A stretch of DNA of 64,000 nt from Mesorhizobium metallidurans STM 2683 (lineage in GTDB: Bacteria > Pseudomonadota > Alphaproteobacteria > Rhizobiales > Rhizobiaceae). Shown here piece by piece: positions 27,336-38,264 of this stretch. The notes beneath the pieces were generated by a model that had not been told where the DNA came from, ran no database searches, and worked only from the letters and a program-made list of their open reading frames with translations. Both the position numbers and the translations under genes were made by a program. Position 1 is the stretch's first letter. Each line of letters opens with the position of its first letter. The DNA lies in the NCBI RefSeq assembly GCF_000350085.1, contig NZ_CAUM01000006.1:62001-126000 (forward strand), read 5' to 3'.

Positions 27336-28430
27336 CTAAAGCCATTTCTTCCATTTGAAGAAGCTGACGAGCCCGATCGCGACAAGCAACATGAAGACGA
27401 GCGCGGCCGGATAACCATATTGAGCCTTCAGCTCCGGCATGTTCCAGGGCGAGCTCTCAGGATCGAAATTCATTCCCCACACACCGACAAGGAAGGTGAG
27501 CGGCATGAAGATGACCGAGATGATGGTGAGATAGCTGATGACGTCGTTGGTGCGCGCCTGGCTCAGCGACAGATGCATCTCGATCAGGCCGGTCAGCATG
27601 TCACGCTGGGTTTCGACCAGTTCGATCAGCCGGAGCGAATGATCGAGCGTGTCGTTCAGGAAGACCTTGGTCTCGGCCTTCACATAGGGCACGTCGTTGC
27701 GGATCAGCGTCGCCAGGGCGTCGCGCATCGGCCAAAGCACGCCCTTCAGCACATTGGCGTCGCGCCGCAACTCGTGAAGCTGCCGCATCTGGTGCTTGTG
27801 CGGCGTGTTAAGCATCTGATCCTCGATGTCGTCGACCATTTCGGCGGCGGTCTCGACCGGCGGGAAATAGCTGTCGACGATGGCGTCGATCAGCGCATAG
27901 GCGAGGTAATCGGCGCCGCGCGAGCGCAAGCGGTTGGGCGCCGAGCTTTCGATGCGCTTGCGCACGGGATCGAACGGATCGCCCCCGCGCTCCTGGAAGG
28001 TGACGACGAAGTTCCTGCCGAAGAAGACAGCGATCTGCTCGTAGCGATGCGCCGTGACATCGTCGATCATCCTTATGACGACGAAGGCATGGTTCTCGAA
28101 GAAATCCACCTTCGGCCGCTGGCCGGTGTTGACGACATCCTCCAGCGCCAACGGATGCAGGCTGAAAATGCGGCCGATCTCCTCGATCAGCGGGATGTTG
28201 GCAAGACCAGTGCAATCCAGCCAGATGACCGGCCAGTTGTCGCAATGGGTGTTGAGGTCGTCGATACTGGCATTTTCGATGGTCTCGAACTTGTCGGGCG
28301 ACATCAGCGTCAGCCTGAGTTCGGACCGGCGGGCCGCGGGATCTGCAATCAGCGTGCCCGGCGAAGCGCCGACCGGCGGCCGCCGCGTTTTCGCCGGCGC
28401 CCGCTTCTTGATCGCCTCAACCTTTGCCAT
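27336..28430 (-). CDS. corA: CorA-family magnesium/divalent-cation transporter
   Basis: A 364-residue pentameric cation channel. A long cytoplasmic funnel domain covers about residues 1-300. Two C-terminal transmembrane helices follow: TIISVIFMPLTFLVGVWGMNF, ending in the GMN selectivity motif, and GYPAALVFMLLVAIGLVSFF. The basic C-terminal KWKKWL matches CorA topology. Asp/Glu-rich metal-sensing positions lie in the funnel. It interrupts the usual truB-rpsO linkage; the gap of about 195 nt before rpsO leaves room for a separate rpsO promoter. It could transport Mg2+, Co2+ or Ni2+. Confidence 0.93.
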   Translation of the reverse strand: MAKVEAIKKRAPAKTRRPPVGASPGTLIADPAARRSELRLTLMSPDKFETIENASIDDLNTHCDNWPVIWLDCTGLANIPLIEEIGRIFSLHPLALEDVVNTGQRPKVDFFENHAFVVIRMIDDVTAHRYEQIAVFFGRNFVVTFQERGGDPFDPVRKRIESSAPNRLRSRGADYLAYALIDAIVDSYFPPVETAAEMVDDIEDQMLNTPHKHQMRQLHELRRDANVLKGVLWPMRDALATLIRNDVPYVKAETKVFLNDTLDHSLRLIELVETQRDMLTGLIEMHLSLSQARTNDVISYLTIISVIFMPLTFLVGVWGMNFDPESSPWNMPELKAQYGYPAALVFMLLVAIGLVSFFKWKKWL

Positions 28431-28474
28431 GTGCCCCTCGGGTATAACGTCTGACCAAGACTAGACGATGGGAC

Positions 28475-29455
28475 TCACCCGGCAAAGACCCGCTTGGGCT
28501 TGAACATGCCTTGCTCGATGGCGCCGATGGCGACCAGCTTGCCGCGCGCGGTGGCGCAGGCTTCCTCCGCCTCCACCGGCGCGTCGCGGCCGCGAATGAT
28601 GACCGGATTGCCGAGGCGGATTTTTGTCGCCGCATCGTCGCTGATTGCAATCTGCGGCAGGCAATCGAGCGCCGCTGCCGTGTCGACCAGAAGCGCGTCG
28701 ATGGCTGTGAAGTCGACCGGCAGGTCGGGAGCGTCGGATGCATCATCGGCCGTGTCCGGATCCTCATCGCCCTGTTCGCCGAAACGCGCTGCCTCCAGCT
28801 CGGCGATGGTGACGAAATCGTCCTGCGTGAACGGCTCGACCTCGATCCGGCGCAGCTCGGCGATGTGGCCAAAACAGCCGAGATCGCGGCCCATGTCGCG
28901 GGCCAGCGAGCGCACGTAGGTGCCCTTGCCGCATTCGACCTCGAAAATGGTGTGATCAGCATTGTGCTCGACCAGGTCGAGACGGCCGATCTCGATCTCG
29001 CGCGGCGGAATGTCCACCGTCTCGCCCTCGCGAGCCAAGTCGTAGGCGCGCTCGCCAGCGATCTTGATGGCCGAGAACTGCGGCGGCGTCTGCATGATGA
29101 TGCCGGTGTATTTCGGCAGGAGCGCGCGAACATCGGCTTCCGGCGGACGTTGCTTGGAAGTCTTCGTCACCGGACCTTCGAGGTCATCGGTCGAACGCTC
29201 CTCGCCCCAGGCAACGGTGAAGCGATAGATCTTGGCGCCATCCTGGACGTAGGGCACCGTCTTGGTCGCCTCGCCGAGCGCGATCGGCAGCATGCCCGAG
29301 GCGAGCGGGTCGAGCGTGCCGGCATGGCCGGCCTTTTCCGCCTGGAACAGCCATTTGATCTTGGAGACGGCTTCGGTCGAGCCCATGCCGACCGGCTTGT
29401 CCAGCACCAGCCAGCCGGAGACCGGCCGGCCTTTCTTCCTGCCGCGGCGCGCCAC
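28475..29455 (-). CDS. truB: tRNA pseudouridine(55) synthase
   Basis: A 326-residue enzyme that forms pseudouridine 55 in the T-loop of tRNAs. The catalytic Asp49 sits in [17 protein letters not shown], and VGMGST and RVPYVQDG-type segments fit the TruB fold. A C-terminal PUA-like portion begins near residue 240 after an acidic insert of about 25 residues (Glu/Asp-rich). The start is GTG at 29455, overlapping the rbfA stop codon by one base (TAGTG), so translation is coupled. It is the last gene of the nusA-infB run. Confidence 0.96.
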   Translation of the reverse strand: MARRGRKKGRPVSGWLVLDKPVGMGSTEAVSKIKWLFQAEKAGHAGTLDPLASGMLPIALGEATKTVPYVQDGAKIYRFTVAWGEERSTDDLEGPVTKTSKQRPPEADVRALLPKYTGIIMQTPPQFSAIKIAGERAYDLAREGETVDIPPREIEIGRLDLVEHNADHTIFEVECGKGTYVRSLARDMGRDLGCFGHIAELRRIEVEPFTQDDFVTIAELEAARFGEQGDEDPDTADDASDAPDLPVDFTAIDALLVDTAAALDCLPQIAISDDAATKIRLGNPVIIRGRDAPVEAEEACATARGKLVAIGAIEQGMFKPKRVFAG

Positions 29456-29892
29456 TATTTTTCGTCCTTGTCGTTGTCTTGGTTCTGGCCGTCAATCTGG
29501 GCGTCCGGGCCGAGATCGCGCGCCACTTCCGGTGACTTCAAGAGATCGTTGATCCTCGCGAAATTGTCGAATGACGTGTCGAGCCGGAAGCGGAATTCCG
29601 GCATGTATTTCATTTGCCGCAATGCGCCTGAGACCCGGCCGCGGACGAATTTCGCGTGTCGATTGAGCGCCTCGACCACTGCACCGGCATCGCCGGCGCC
29701 GAGTGGCGAGACGAAGGCGGTGGCGATCTTCAGATCGGGCGACATGCGCACTTCGGAGACCGAAACCACGGCATTCTCGATCAGCGGATCGATGATCTCG
29801 CCGCGCTGCAAGGTTTCCGACAGCGCATGGCGCACCTGTTCGCCAACGCGCAGCATGCGCTGGGATGGGCCTGATGTGGTTGGACGGGGCAT
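29455..29892 (-). CDS. rbfA: 30S ribosome-binding factor A
   Basis: A 145-residue KH-fold protein needed for late 30S maturation and 16S rRNA 5'-end processing. Recognisable are [18 protein letters not shown] at the start, [18 protein letters not shown] in the middle and [16 protein letters not shown] near the end. The last 20 residues are acidic and unstructured. ATG 29892 fits the conserved N-terminus; upstream codons to 29940 are not needed. It is separated from infB by 210 nt carrying a mosaic repeat, and overlaps truB. Confidence 0.95.
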   Translation of the reverse strand: MPRPTTSGPSQRMLRVGEQVRHALSETLQRGEIIDPLIENAVVSVSEVRMSPDLKIATAFVSPLGAGDAGAVVEALNRHAKFVRGRVSGALRQMKYMPEFRFRLDTSFDNFARINDLLKSPEVARDLGPDAQIDGQNQDNDKDEK

Positions 29893-29962
29893 TTCTTCTT
29901 GTCCTGAAATCGTGAGGCTCGGGATGGGACCAGGCCACATGTCTCATAGAGCCTGCTCCATC

Positions 29963-30041
29963 CCGATAGAATCGGAATGGACTAGGCTCCATCTTTTTGT
30001 TTGACCATAATCTTATCCGAAAACCGGATTCCACTTTTCGG
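29963..30041 (-). repeat. Family D mosaic repeat between infB and rbfA
   Basis: Two small hairpins, CCGAT/ATCGG at 29963-29975 and CCGAAAA/TTTTCGG at 30017-30041, are separated by a T-rich stretch. The second carries TCCGAAAACCGGATTCCAC, nearly identical to a sequence at 52352-52421. This is the RIME-like mosaic type common in rhizobial intergenic DNA. It lies inside the infB-rbfA transcript. Confidence 0.75.
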
Positions 30042-30102
30042 GATCATGGCATCAGGCGGCGGCCTTTCGACCACCGCCCGGTCATTTCGATAGTATACGA
30101 AC

Positions 30103-32673
30103 TCAGAGTGTCCGGGTCACCATCTCGACTCGGAAGCACTCGATGACGTCGCCGACGCGCATGTCCTCGTAGTTCTGGAAGGCCATGCCGCATTCCTGGC
30201 CGCCGGGGACTTCCGAGACCTCGTCCTTGAAGCGCTTCAGGGTCTTCAGGGTGCCTTCGTGGATGACGACGTTGTCGCGGATCAGGCGCACGCCCGCGCC
30301 ACGCTCGACCTTGCCTTCGGTGACACGGCAGCCGGCGATCTTGCCGACCTTGGTGATGTCGAATATCTCGAGGATCTCGGCATTGCCGATGAAGGTCTCG
30401 CGACGCTCCGGCGAGAGCAGGCCCGAAAGCGCCGCCTTCACGTCATCGACGAGGTTGTAGATGATCGAGTAGTAGCGGATCTCGATGCCCGCCGCTGCGG
30501 CAGCGGCGCGCGCCTGCGCATTGGCGCGGACGTTGAAGCCGATGATCGCAGCGCCCGAGGTCTCCGCCAGCGACACGTCGCTTTCGGTGATCCCACCGGC
30601 GCCCGCATGGACAATGCGCGCCCGCACCTCGTCGGTGCCGAGCTTGTCGAGCGCAGCGTTGATCGCCTCGATCGAGCCCTGCACGTCACCCTTGATGACC
30701 AGCGGGAATTCCTTCAGGCCACTCGTCTGCAATTGCGACATCATCTGTTCGAGCGAGCCACGCTGGCCAGCATGCTTGGCCACCGCCTTCTCGCGCGCCA
30801 GACGCTGGCGGTATTCGGTGATCTCGCGGGCACGAGCCTCGTTGTTGACCACGGCGAAGCGGTCGCCGGCCAAGGGAGTTCCCTGCAGACCGAGCACTTC
30901 CACCGGCATCGCCGGCGGCGCTTCCTTGACCTGCTCGCCGCGATCGTTGACCAGCGCGCGCACCCGGCCCCATTCGTTGCCGGCGACGAGAATGTCGCCC
31001 GGCATCAGCGTGCCGGTCTGCACCAGCACGGTGGCGACGGGACCACGGCCCTTGTCGAGCTGGGCCTCGATGACGACGCCTTCGGCGGTACGGTCCGGAT
31101 TGGCCTTGAGGTCGAGGATTTCGGCCTGCAGCAGGATCGCCTCGAGCAGCTTGTCGAGATTGGTGCCCTTGGTTGCCGACACTTCGACGTCCAGCACCTC
31201 GCCGCCCATCGATTCGACGAAGACCTCGTGGCGCAGCAGTTCGGAACGCACCTTCTGCGCATCGGCCTGCGGCTTGTCGATCTTGTTGATCGCCACGATG
31301 ATCGGAACACCCGCCGCCTTGGCGTGGCTGATCGATTCGATCGTCTGCGGCATCACGCTGTCGTCGGCCGCCACCACGAGGATGGCGATGTCGGTCGCCT
31401 GGGCGCCGCGGGCGCGCATCGCCGTGAAGGCGGCGTGGCCGGGCGTGTCGATGAAGGTGATCTTGTGACCGTTCTTCTCGACCTGATAGGCGCCGATGTG
31501 CTGGGTGATGCCGCCGGCCTCGCCGGACACGACATTTGCGTTGCGGATGGCGTCGAGCAACGAGGTCTTGCCGTGGTCGACATGGCCCATGATCGTCACC
31601 ACCGGCGGACGCGACTCGAGGTCTTCGGGACGGTCGGCGATGTTGAACAGGCCTTCCTCGATGTCGGACTCGGCGACGCGGCGAACCGTATGGCCGAATT
31701 CAGTGGCGACCAGTTCGGCCGTGTCGGCGTCGATGACGTCGCCCGGCTTCAGGATCTGGCCCTGCTTCATGAAGAACTTGACCACGTCGACGGCGCGCTC
31801 GGACATGCGCTGCGCCAGTTCCTGGATGGTGATGGTTTCGGGCAGGATCACTTCGCGCATGACTTTCTCGCGCGGTTCGTTGTGCATCGCGCGCTTGAAT
31901 TTCTCCTGACGGCGACGCATCGACGACAGCGAACGGGCGCGCGCATCCTCGTCGGAAAGCGCGGTGTTGAGCGTCAGCTTGCCACGGCGGCGGTCTTCCT
32001 CGCCCTTGGTCGGCTTGGCCGGACGCGCCACTTCGGGCGTGACCAGACGGCGGACCGGAGCACCGGCGCCGGCGCGCTTCGGCTTGACGTCCTCGTCGTC
32101 GTCGGCGGTCGCCAGTTCGGCGGCCAGCGGGGCGCGGCGGCGCGCCTCTTCCTCGGCACGGCGACGGGACTCGGCCTCGGTCTGCAACCGCGCCTCTTCC
32201 TCAGCCTGACGGCGCGCGGATTCCTCGCGCTCGCGCTTGCGGCGCTCTTCATCCTCGGCGCGGCGCTTGGCCTCTTCGACAGCGCGCTGGCGATCCTCGA
32301 CGTCACGCACCTTCGACCCTTCCAGGGCCCGGCGGCGCGCTTCCATCTCGTTGCGCGACAATTCGTTCAGCACCATGCCGCTGCGTTCGACCGGCGGCGG
32401 AGGCGGCGGCGCCTTGGGCGCTTCCTGCACGACGGGCGCTGCCGCGACCGGCGGCTTCGGCGTGAAGACGGACACAGGAGCAGCAGCCGGCTCCGGCTTG
32501 TCGCCGGGCAGCGAGAACTTGCGCTTCTTGGTCTCGACGACGACCGACTTGGTGCGGCCGTGCGAGAAGTTCTGGCGCACTGTGCCCTGTTCAGTACCGG
32601 GGCGCTTCAGCGTCAAAGTCTTCTTCGGCGTAACACTCAACGTCTTGTCGTCGCCCGATTTCGTATCGCTCAT
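30103..32673 (-). CDS. infB: Translation initiation factor IF-2
   Basis: An 856-residue GTPase that places initiator fMet-tRNA on the 30S subunit. The N-terminal part (about 1-280) is low-complexity and charged, with a long Glu/Arg/Ala coiled coil around 110-185. The G domain has [11 protein letters not shown] (about 360), DTPGHAAF and NKIDKP. Domains II-IV fill the rest, ending EMVTRTL. The start ATG overlaps the upstream ylxR stop by 4 nt. The alphaproteobacterial IF2 length is normal. Confidence 0.98.
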   Translation of the reverse strand: MSDTKSGDDKTLSVTPKKTLTLKRPGTEQGTVRQNFSHGRTKSVVVETKKRKFSLPGDKPEPAAAPVSVFTPKPPVAAAPVVQEAPKAPPPPPPVERSGMVLNELSRNEMEARRRALEGSKVRDVEDRQRAVEEAKRRAEDEERRKREREESARRQAEEEARLQTEAESRRRAEEEARRRAPLAAELATADDDEDVKPKRAGAGAPVRRLVTPEVARPAKPTKGEEDRRRGKLTLNTALSDEDARARSLSSMRRRQEKFKRAMHNEPREKVMREVILPETITIQELAQRMSERAVDVVKFFMKQGQILKPGDVIDADTAELVATEFGHTVRRVAESDIEEGLFNIADRPEDLESRPPVVTIMGHVDHGKTSLLDAIRNANVVSGEAGGITQHIGAYQVEKNGHKITFIDTPGHAAFTAMRARGAQATDIAILVVAADDSVMPQTIESISHAKAAGVPIIVAINKIDKPQADAQKVRSELLRHEVFVESMGGEVLDVEVSATKGTNLDKLLEAILLQAEILDLKANPDRTAEGVVIEAQLDKGRGPVATVLVQTGTLMPGDILVAGNEWGRVRALVNDRGEQVKEAPPAMPVEVLGLQGTPLAGDRFAVVNNEARAREITEYRQRLAREKAVAKHAGQRGSLEQMMSQLQTSGLKEFPLVIKGDVQGSIEAINAALDKLGTDEVRARIVHAGAGGITESDVSLAETSGAAIIGFNVRANAQARAAAAAAGIEIRYYSIIYNLVDDVKAALSGLLSPERRETFIGNAEILEIFDITKVGKIAGCRVTEGKVERGAGVRLIRDNVVIHEGTLKTLKRFKDEVSEVPGGQECGMAFQNYEDMRVGDVIECFRVEMVTRTL

Positions 32674-33329
32674 TCCATATCCTCTGCGGCATCATCTTCG
32701 TCAGCAACGGCCGCAAGCATTGCCAGATCGTCCGGGGAACCGCCCCGATACCGGTCGAGCGCAACCATGCGCTTCTGGACCGCCCTGCCCGCGTCTCCCG
32801 CGAGAACGGCAGCATGTATCACATTTGTGCCCCCCAATGCCAAGCTCAACTCGGCCTCGGAGAAAAGTTTGTAGGCAAGGATGGCGGGACCGCCGAGATG
32901 GACGGTTGCCCGCCGCGCCTGGCTGATCTTGCGCACGCCATCGTCGGACGCCTCGGCTGCGTGGAGCACGAAAAGCGCCAGGCCGCCGCGTACCGCGCTC
33001 TCGACCTTGGTGGCACCGAGCGCGATCGCGCCTGCCTTGCGAGCAAGGCCCAGCATACCCAGAGCGGATCTGGAAAGCAGCCCGTCAACCATGCCACCGA
33101 GGTCGGCCGGCACGGCCACCTGCGCCTTGAAGGCGCGGGCAAACAGGTTTTTCGCAGCCGCCTTGTCGATATGTAGGCGGTCGGCCGTCACCCAGCAACC
33201 GCGGCCGGGCAGGTTTTTCTTGATGTCCGGAACGACGGCCGAATCCGGGCCGACGACGAAGCGGATCAGTTCATCCGGTTCGGCCTGTCTGCGCGTAACG
33301 ATGCAGGTGCGATCGTTCATCTCGTCCAA
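32670..33329 (-). CDS. YlxR/L7Ae fusion RNA-binding protein
   Basis: A 219-residue protein. An N-terminal YlxR (DUF448) domain covers about residues 5-85 ([26 protein letters not shown]). An L7Ae/L30e-like domain covers about 90-190 ([21 protein letters not shown]). The C-terminus is acidic. This two-domain form between nusA and infB is usual in rhizobia. YlxR proteins bind RNA and, in some bacteria, the RNase P RNA. It overlaps infB by 4 nt and follows nusA by 29 nt, so it is co-transcribed. Confidence 0.92.
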   Translation of the reverse strand: MDEMNDRTCIVTRRQAEPDELIRFVVGPDSAVVPDIKKNLPGRGCWVTADRLHIDKAAAKNLFARAFKAQVAVPADLGGMVDGLLSRSALGMLGLARKAGAIALGATKVESAVRGGLALFVLHAAEASDDGVRKISQARRATVHLGGPAILAYKLFSEAELSLALGGTNVIHAAVLAGDAGRAVQKRMVALDRYRGGSPDDLAMLAAVADEDDAAEDME

Positions 33330-33358
33330 GGGCGGGTTGTGTGCGATGCGGTTTCACC

Positions 33359-34954
33359 TCACGCACCAACGGCTTCGTCAGCCGGCGCTTCCTGGGCCGC
33401 AACCTCGTCCTCGGTGATCCAGCCAGCCTTGAGGCGGGCAGCCAGAACCATCTGCTCGGCATCGGCCCGCGACACGCCGTGATTGGCGAGCACGCCGGGG
33501 AACACCTTCGTCTCGCCGTCCTTGCGTTCCTTCCAGCCGGTCAGGTCGTCGGCCGCATAGCCGGCGAAATCCTCGATTGTCTTCACGCCGTCCTCGCCGA
33601 GCGTCACCATCATGGCGGTGGTGACGCCGGGGATCTCGCGCAGTTCGTCCTCGACACCGAGCGCCTTGCGCTTGTCGTCGTGCTCGGCCTCGATCTTTTC
33701 CAGATATTCGCGGGCGCGGGTCTGGATTTCCGAAGCGGTGTCCTCATCGAAGCCGTCGATCGAAGCGATCTCGCCGGCATCGACATAGGCAACTTCCTCG
33801 ACGCTGGTGAAGCCTTCGGAGGCCAGCACCTGGCCGACCATCTCGTCGACGTCGAGGGCTTCCATGAACAGCGACGAGCGTTCGACGAATTCCTTCTGGC
33901 GACGCTCGCTCTCTTCCTGCTCGGTCAGGATGTCGATATCCCAGCCGGTGAGCTGCGAGGCAAGCCGCACGTTCTGGCCGCGGCGGCCGATGGCCAGCGA
34001 CAGCTGGTCGTCTGGCACCACGACCTCGATGCGCTCGGCGTCCTCGTCGAGCACCACCTTGGCGACTTCGGCCGGCTGCAGTGCGTTGACGATGAAGGAG
34101 GCAGCGGAAGGCGACCACGGAATGATATCGATCTTCTCGCCCTGCAACTCGCCGACCACCGCCTGGACACGGGAACCGCGCATGCCGACGCAGGCGCCGA
34201 CCGGATCGATCGATGAGTCACGCGAGATGACGGCGATCTTGGCGCGCGAACCCGGATCGCGGGCCACCGATTTGATCTCGATGATGCCGTCGTAGATCTC
34301 CGGCACTTCCATGGTGAACAGCTTGGCCATGAACTGCGGATGGGTGCGCGACAGGAATATCTGCGGACCGCGCTGCTCACGGCGCACGTCATAGACATAG
34401 GCACGGACGCGGTCGCCATATTTGTAGTTCTCGCGCGGGATCAGCTCGTCGCGGCGGATGATCGCCTCGCCGCGGCCGAGATCGACGATGACGTTGCCGT
34501 ATTCGACGCGCTTGACCGTGCCGTTGACGATCTCGCCGATGCGGTCCTTGTATTCGTCATACTGGCGGTCGCGCTCGGCCTCGCGCACCTTCTGCACGAT
34601 GACCTGCTTGGCCGACTGGGCGGCGATGCGGCCGAAATCCATCGGCGGCAGCTGTTCGGCGATGAAGTCGCCGAGCTGGGCGTCGGGATTGCGCTCACGC
34701 GCCGAGGAAATGGCGATCTGGGTGGCGTAATCGTCGACCTTCTCGACCACTTCCATCAACCGCTGCAGCTTCATCTCGCCGGTGTTGGCGTTGATGTCGG
34801 CGCGGATGTTGGTCTCCTGGCCGTAGCGCGAACGCGCCGCCTTCTGGATCGCATCGGCCATGGCGGCGATGACGATCGACTTGTCGATCGACTTTTCACG
34901 CGCGACCGCGTCGGCGATCTGCAGCAGTTCAAGCCTGTTGGCGCTTACAACCAT
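33359..34954 (-). CDS. nusA: Transcription termination/antitermination factor NusA
   Basis: A 531-residue RNA-polymerase-associated protein. The N-terminal domain begins [20 protein letters not shown]. An S1 domain covers about 135-200, then two KH domains (about 230-345; [21 protein letters not shown] and [20 protein letters not shown]). Two C-terminal acidic repeats cover about 365-520. ATG 34954 matches the conserved N-terminus and has GGGAGAAAAGAA upstream; the extra 17 codons of the longer frame overlap the gap after rimP. It is the second gene of the rimP operon. Confidence 0.98.
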   Translation of the reverse strand: MVVSANRLELLQIADAVAREKSIDKSIVIAAMADAIQKAARSRYGQETNIRADINANTGEMKLQRLMEVVEKVDDYATQIAISSARERNPDAQLGDFIAEQLPPMDFGRIAAQSAKQVIVQKVREAERDRQYDEYKDRIGEIVNGTVKRVEYGNVIVDLGRGEAIIRRDELIPRENYKYGDRVRAYVYDVRREQRGPQIFLSRTHPQFMAKLFTMEVPEIYDGIIEIKSVARDPGSRAKIAVISRDSSIDPVGACVGMRGSRVQAVVGELQGEKIDIIPWSPSAASFIVNALQPAEVAKVVLDEDAERIEVVVPDDQLSLAIGRRGQNVRLASQLTGWDIDILTEQEESERRQKEFVERSSLFMEALDVDEMVGQVLASEGFTSVEEVAYVDAGEIASIDGFDEDTASEIQTRAREYLEKIEAEHDDKRKALGVEDELREIPGVTTAMMVTLGEDGVKTIEDFAGYAADDLTGWKERKDGETKVFPGVLANHGVSRADAEQMVLAARLKAGWITEDEVAAQEAPADEAVGA

Positions 34955-35001
34955 TTCTTTTCTCCCGAGCTTGTTGCCGAGCCTTTGCGCCGGCAGCCCA
35001 A

Positions 35002-35649
35002 TCACATTTCCTGTTCGGTTTCTTCCGTGGCGTCCGCTTCCACGCCGTCTGGCGCGTCATCTTCGGGTTCGCCGCGGCGTTTCCTGGCTTCCTTGCGCGC
35101 CCTGTTGTCCTTCGACAGGGCATCGCGGATGAGATCGTCGGTCAGCACCAAACGCGCATCGGCAATCGCGTCGTAAGGCACGCGCACCGTCGGCTCTTCG
35201 CCATAGGCGGCCTTATCGCGCTCGATCAGCACGTCGTCTTCACCGGCCTCGGTGATCTTGCCCTTGAAGCGCTTGCGGTCGGCGACCAGGACCGAGGTCT
35301 CCATTTTCACCAGATGACCGGTCCAGGTGACGAAATCCGACTTGCGCACCAGCGGCCGGTCGATGCCGGGCGACGACACTTCGAGATGATACGCCTTTTC
35401 GATCGGATCATCGACATCGAGCGCCGGCGACACGGCGCGGCTGACCTCTTCGCAATCCTCGACGGTCATGGTGCCGTCCTCGCGTTCGGCCATGATCTGC
35501 AGTGTGAGCCCGTTCTGGCCCGACAGATGCACCCGCACCAGGCGGAAACCGATGCCGCGCAGCACCGGCTGCACGATCAGCGCGATACGCGCATCGATGC
35601 CGCTTTCGCGGATGATACGGTCGTCGGCCTGGCTTGCCGCTGCGGTCAT
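35002..35649 (-). CDS. rimP: Ribosome maturation factor RimP
   Basis: A 215-residue protein that assists 30S assembly. The N-terminal domain includes [18 protein letters not shown]; the C-terminal SH3-like domain includes [18 protein letters not shown] Lys/Arg- and Glu-rich tail of about 45 residues extends past the core, as in other rhizobial RimP. It is the first gene of rimP-nusA-ylxR-infB-rbfA-truB. Its promoter must lie in the roughly 350-nt gap up to 36003, where I see a duplicated 16-mer but no initiator tRNA gene. Confidence 0.96.
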   Translation of the reverse strand: MTAAASQADDRIIRESGIDARIALIVQPVLRGIGFRLVRVHLSGQNGLTLQIMAEREDGTMTVEDCEEVSRAVSPALDVDDPIEKAYHLEVSSPGIDRPLVRKSDFVTWTGHLVKMETSVLVADRKRFKGKITEAGEDDVLIERDKAAYGEEPTVRVPYDAIADARLVLTDDLIRDALSKDNRARKEARKRRGEPEDDAPDGVEADATEETEQEM

Positions 35650-35810
35650 TCGATCCTGTCGCTATCTTTTCCGTGACTGGCCGGCGGGTAATAAAAAAGA
35701 GCGGGACCGGGTGGACCCACTCTTCGTCATACCGACCAAGAATTTGAGGCTGATATAGACGATCCCGGCCCGCGTTTCAAGTCTGCCGTGCGGTGTGTGT
35801 CGTAAGCAGA

Positions 35811-35850
35811 TGAGTTGTCCGGTTTGGTAGCACGTGAGTTGTCCGGTTTG
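35811..35850 (+). repeat. Direct repeat of a 16-mer upstream of rimP
   Basis: TGAGTTGTCCGGTTTG occurs at 35811-35826 and again at 35835-35850, an exact pair with 24-bp spacing. It lies in the gap between rimP and the small plus-strand gene. It could be a tandem operator or the relic of a mobile-element end. I see no transposase. Confidence 0.6.
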
Positions 35851-36003
35851 ATCTTTGGCGAATAGGGGCGGGGGAGGAGACTGCCAGCCTTGCGCCTGAC
35901 GCATGGCCACCATGCAGTAACACGGCTGTGACTGAAGACATGTCACGCCTATCTATGTTGCATTGCACAAGAGCGCGCGGTGGCGCGCGAAAGGTTTGAT
36001 ATC

Positions 36004-36168
36004 ATGGGCAGCCGTAAACTGTTTTCCGCCATTGGCGACATCTTCACCACATTCGGCAGCGCCGTTGCCGCGTCGAGGGCCGTCGAAGCTGGCCGCAAGC
36101 CGCGCGCCAACGATCTGCGCAAGCTCGGCATGGATCCGGCCGCCTTCGACAAGATCGGCCGTTTCTAA
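36004..36168 (+). CDS. Small conserved-looking protein of unknown function
   Basis: A 54-residue open frame, MGSRKLFSAIGDIFTTFGSA at the start and LRKLGMDPAAFDKIGRF at the end. AAAGG lies 10 nt upstream of the ATG at 36004. The N-terminal half is amphipathic, and the C-terminal LRKLGMDPAAFDKI resembles the end of DUF1127-like small rhizobial proteins, but I cannot assign a family. It is the only plus-strand gene in a long minus-strand block. No function is proposed. Codon use looks normal for the genome, with many GCC/GGC codons. Confidence 0.6.
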   Translation: MGSRKLFSAIGDIFTTFGSAVAASRAVEAGRKPRANDLRKLGMDPAAFDKIGRF

Positions 36169-36243
36169 AGCGGCTTGCCTGCTGGCGTGGTGCCTTGGCC
36201 TATCTGAGCGTCACGCCGTGACGGTGATACTTCCGAAAATGCG

Positions 36244-36960
36244 CTATTTTCGAACGAAAGTGAGATAGGCCGGCCGCCGGCGCTCGCGGATGGCTTTTGC
36301 CTCGTAGCGCGTCCCCGGCCAACCCTCGTAAGGCCGATGCCAGTCGACCGCCTCGCCGGCCTGCCAGGCGAACGCATTATGCGCCCGGCAGTTGAGCAGC
36401 GTCCAGTTCACGTAGCTATCGATATCGGAAGCAAAACGGAACTTTCCGCCTGGCTGCAGGACGCGCGCGAAACGGTCGAGATTGAGCGGACTGACGAAGC
36501 GCCGCTTCCAGTGTTTCTTCTTCGGCCAAGGATCGGGATAGAGCAGATCGATGCCGTCGAGCGAAGCTTGCGGCAGCCAGTCGAGCAGGCGCGTGGCGTC
36601 GTCGTCGTAGACCCGAAGATTGGCGAGCGGCCGTTCCCTGACCGCCATCATCATCTTGGCCATGCCGTTGACGAAAGGCTCAACGCCGATAAAGCCTGTC
36701 GCCGGAGCCGCCGTCGCGCGATGCAGCAGATGCTCGCCGCCGCCGAAACCGATTTCGAGGTGGATGGCGCCAACATCGGCTACGAACAGGCTGCGCAAAT
36801 CGGCCGGCGGTGCCGCCGTCAGCTCAAGCCTGTATGTCCTGAAACCGGTTTCCAGTGCCGCCTGCTGCTGCGGGCGGATGGTCTTGCCGCGCCGGCGGCC
36901 GAAAAACGCTTCGGTCGCACGGCTTGGCCGGTCTTTCGGATCCCGGTCTTTCGGATCCAT
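36244..36960 (-). CDS. trmB: tRNA (guanine-N7-)-methyltransferase
   Basis: A 238-residue SAM enzyme that methylates G46 of tRNA. The SAM motif is [13 protein letters not shown] (about residue 68). [18 protein letters not shown] (about 140-158) is the TrmB signature with the catalytic Asp. The C-terminal [17 protein letters not shown] is also conserved. The N-terminus repeats DPKDR twice and is strongly charged. It lies 11 nt downstream of metK, so the SAM-making and a SAM-using gene are co-transcribed. Confidence 0.96.
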   Translation of the reverse strand: MDPKDRDPKDRPSRATEAFFGRRRGKTIRPQQQAALETGFRTYRLELTAAPPADLRSLFVADVGAIHLEIGFGGGEHLLHRATAAPATGFIGVEPFVNGMAKMMMAVRERPLANLRVYDDDATRLLDWLPQASLDGIDLLYPDPWPKKKHWKRRFVSPLNLDRFARVLQPGGKFRFASDIDSYVNWTLLNCRAHNAFAWQAGEAVDWHRPYEGWPGTRYEAKAIRERRRPAYLTFVRK

Positions 36961-36971
36961 GGGCGCCGCGG

Positions 36972-38249
36972 TTAGGCGGCGACCGGGTCGGCGACTGCGT
37001 CCTTGAGCGCCTTGGCCAGATCGGTCTTCTCCCAGGAGAACGACCCGTCACGGCCGGCCTTGCGGCCGAAATGGCCGTAGGACGACGTCTTGGCGTAAAT
37101 CGGCTTGTTGAGATCGAGGTGGCGACGGATGCCGGACGGCGACAGGTCCATTACGCTGCGCAGCGCCAGTTCGAGCCTTGCCTCATCGACCTTGCCGGTG
37201 CCGTGCAGGTCGACATAGACCGACAGCGGCTGGGCGACACCGATGGCGTAGGAAAGCTGGATGGTGCAGCGGTCGGCGAGCTTGGCCGCCACGACGTTCT
37301 TGGCGAGGTAGCGCGCCGCATAGGCGGCGGAGCGGTCGACCTTGGTGGTGTCCTTGCCGGAGAAAGCACCGCCGCCATGGGGCGCGGCACCGCCGTAGGT
37401 GTCGACGATGATCTTGCGGCCAGTCAGACCGGCGTCGCCGTCAGGCCCGCCGATGACGAACTTGCCCGTCGGATTGATGTACCAGTTGCAATTGTCGGCG
37501 ATCTTCAACTCGCCAAGCGCCTCGCGGATATAGGGTTCCACGACCTTGCGGACCTTCTTGGAATCCCATGTCGCATCGAGATGCTGGGTCGACAGCACGA
37601 TCTGCGTTGCCTCGGCAGCCTTGCCGTCGATATAGCGGACCGTGACCTGGCTCTTGGCATCCGGGCCAAGCCGGCCGGCCTCGCCATTGCCCTCATGGCG
37701 CGCGGCGGCCAGCAGTTCGAGTATCCTGTGGCTGTAGTAGATCGGCGCCGGCATCAGGTCGGGCGTCTCACGGCAGGCATAGCCAAACATGATGCCCTGG
37801 TCGCCGGCCCCTTCCTCGCCCTGGCGGTCGGAGGCATTGTCGACGCCCTGGCCGATATCCGGCGACTGGCCGTGCAGCAGAACGTCGATCTTTGCCGTCT
37901 TCCAGTGGAAGCCGGCCTGTTCGTAACCGATTTCGCGGATGGCCTTGCGGGCGACCGATTTGAACTTCGCCGGATTGACGATCGGATGGCCGGCGGCATC
38001 CTTCAGGATGTTGCCTTCCTTGTCCTTCTTCAGCAGCGTCTCGGGGACGCGCACCTCGCCGGCGATCACGACGCGGTTCGTGGTCGCCAGCGTTTCGCAG
38101 GCGACGCGGACCTTCCAGGGATCCATGCCGGTTTTCCTGGCCTCGCGATAGACCAGATCGACGATCTCGTCGGAGATACGATCACAAACCTTGTCGGGAT
38201 GACCCTCGGCTACAGATTCCGAGGTAAAGAAGTAGTTCTGCCGCGTCAC
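36972..38249 (-). CDS. metK: S-adenosylmethionine synthetase
   Basis: A 425-residue enzyme forming SAM from methionine and ATP. The signatures are [20 protein letters not shown] at the N-terminus, [15 protein letters not shown] in the middle and [19 protein letters not shown] (P-loop-like). It is a little longer than the E. coli enzyme, with an alphaproteobacterial-type insertion in the middle ([15 protein letters not shown]). The start is GTG at 38249 with a GAGAGGGGA ribosome-binding site. An intrinsic-terminator-like hairpin sits only 15 nt upstream (38265-38288), suggesting leader control. Confidence 0.97.
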   Translation of the reverse strand: MTRQNYFFTSESVAEGHPDKVCDRISDEIVDLVYREARKTGMDPWKVRVACETLATTNRVVIAGEVRVPETLLKKDKEGNILKDAAGHPIVNPAKFKSVARKAIREIGYEQAGFHWKTAKIDVLLHGQSPDIGQGVDNASDRQGEEGAGDQGIMFGYACRETPDLMPAPIYYSHRILELLAAARHEGNGEAGRLGPDAKSQVTVRYIDGKAAEATQIVLSTQHLDATWDSKKVRKVVEPYIREALGELKIADNCNWYINPTGKFVIGGPDGDAGLTGRKIIVDTYGGAAPHGGGAFSGKDTTKVDRSAAYAARYLAKNVVAAKLADRCTIQLSYAIGVAQPLSVYVDLHGTGKVDEARLELALRSVMDLSPSGIRRHLDLNKPIYAKTSSYGHFGRKAGRDGSFSWEKTDLAKALKDAVADPVAA

Positions 38250-38264
38250 GGGTGTCCCCTCTCG

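Noticed and set aside
30259..32874. 871-codon open frame on the plus strand
   Set aside because: It is antisense to infB, arises from GC-rich codon bias, lacks a recognisable product, and infB on the other strand is unambiguous.
35811..35850. Insertion-sequence end
   Set aside because: The 16-mer is a direct, not inverted, repeat and no transposase fragment or target duplication is visible, so it is only listed as a repeat.
35650..36003. Initiator tRNA gene upstream of rimP as in enterobacteria
   Set aside because: No cloverleaf, CCA end or anticodon arm could be built from this stretch.
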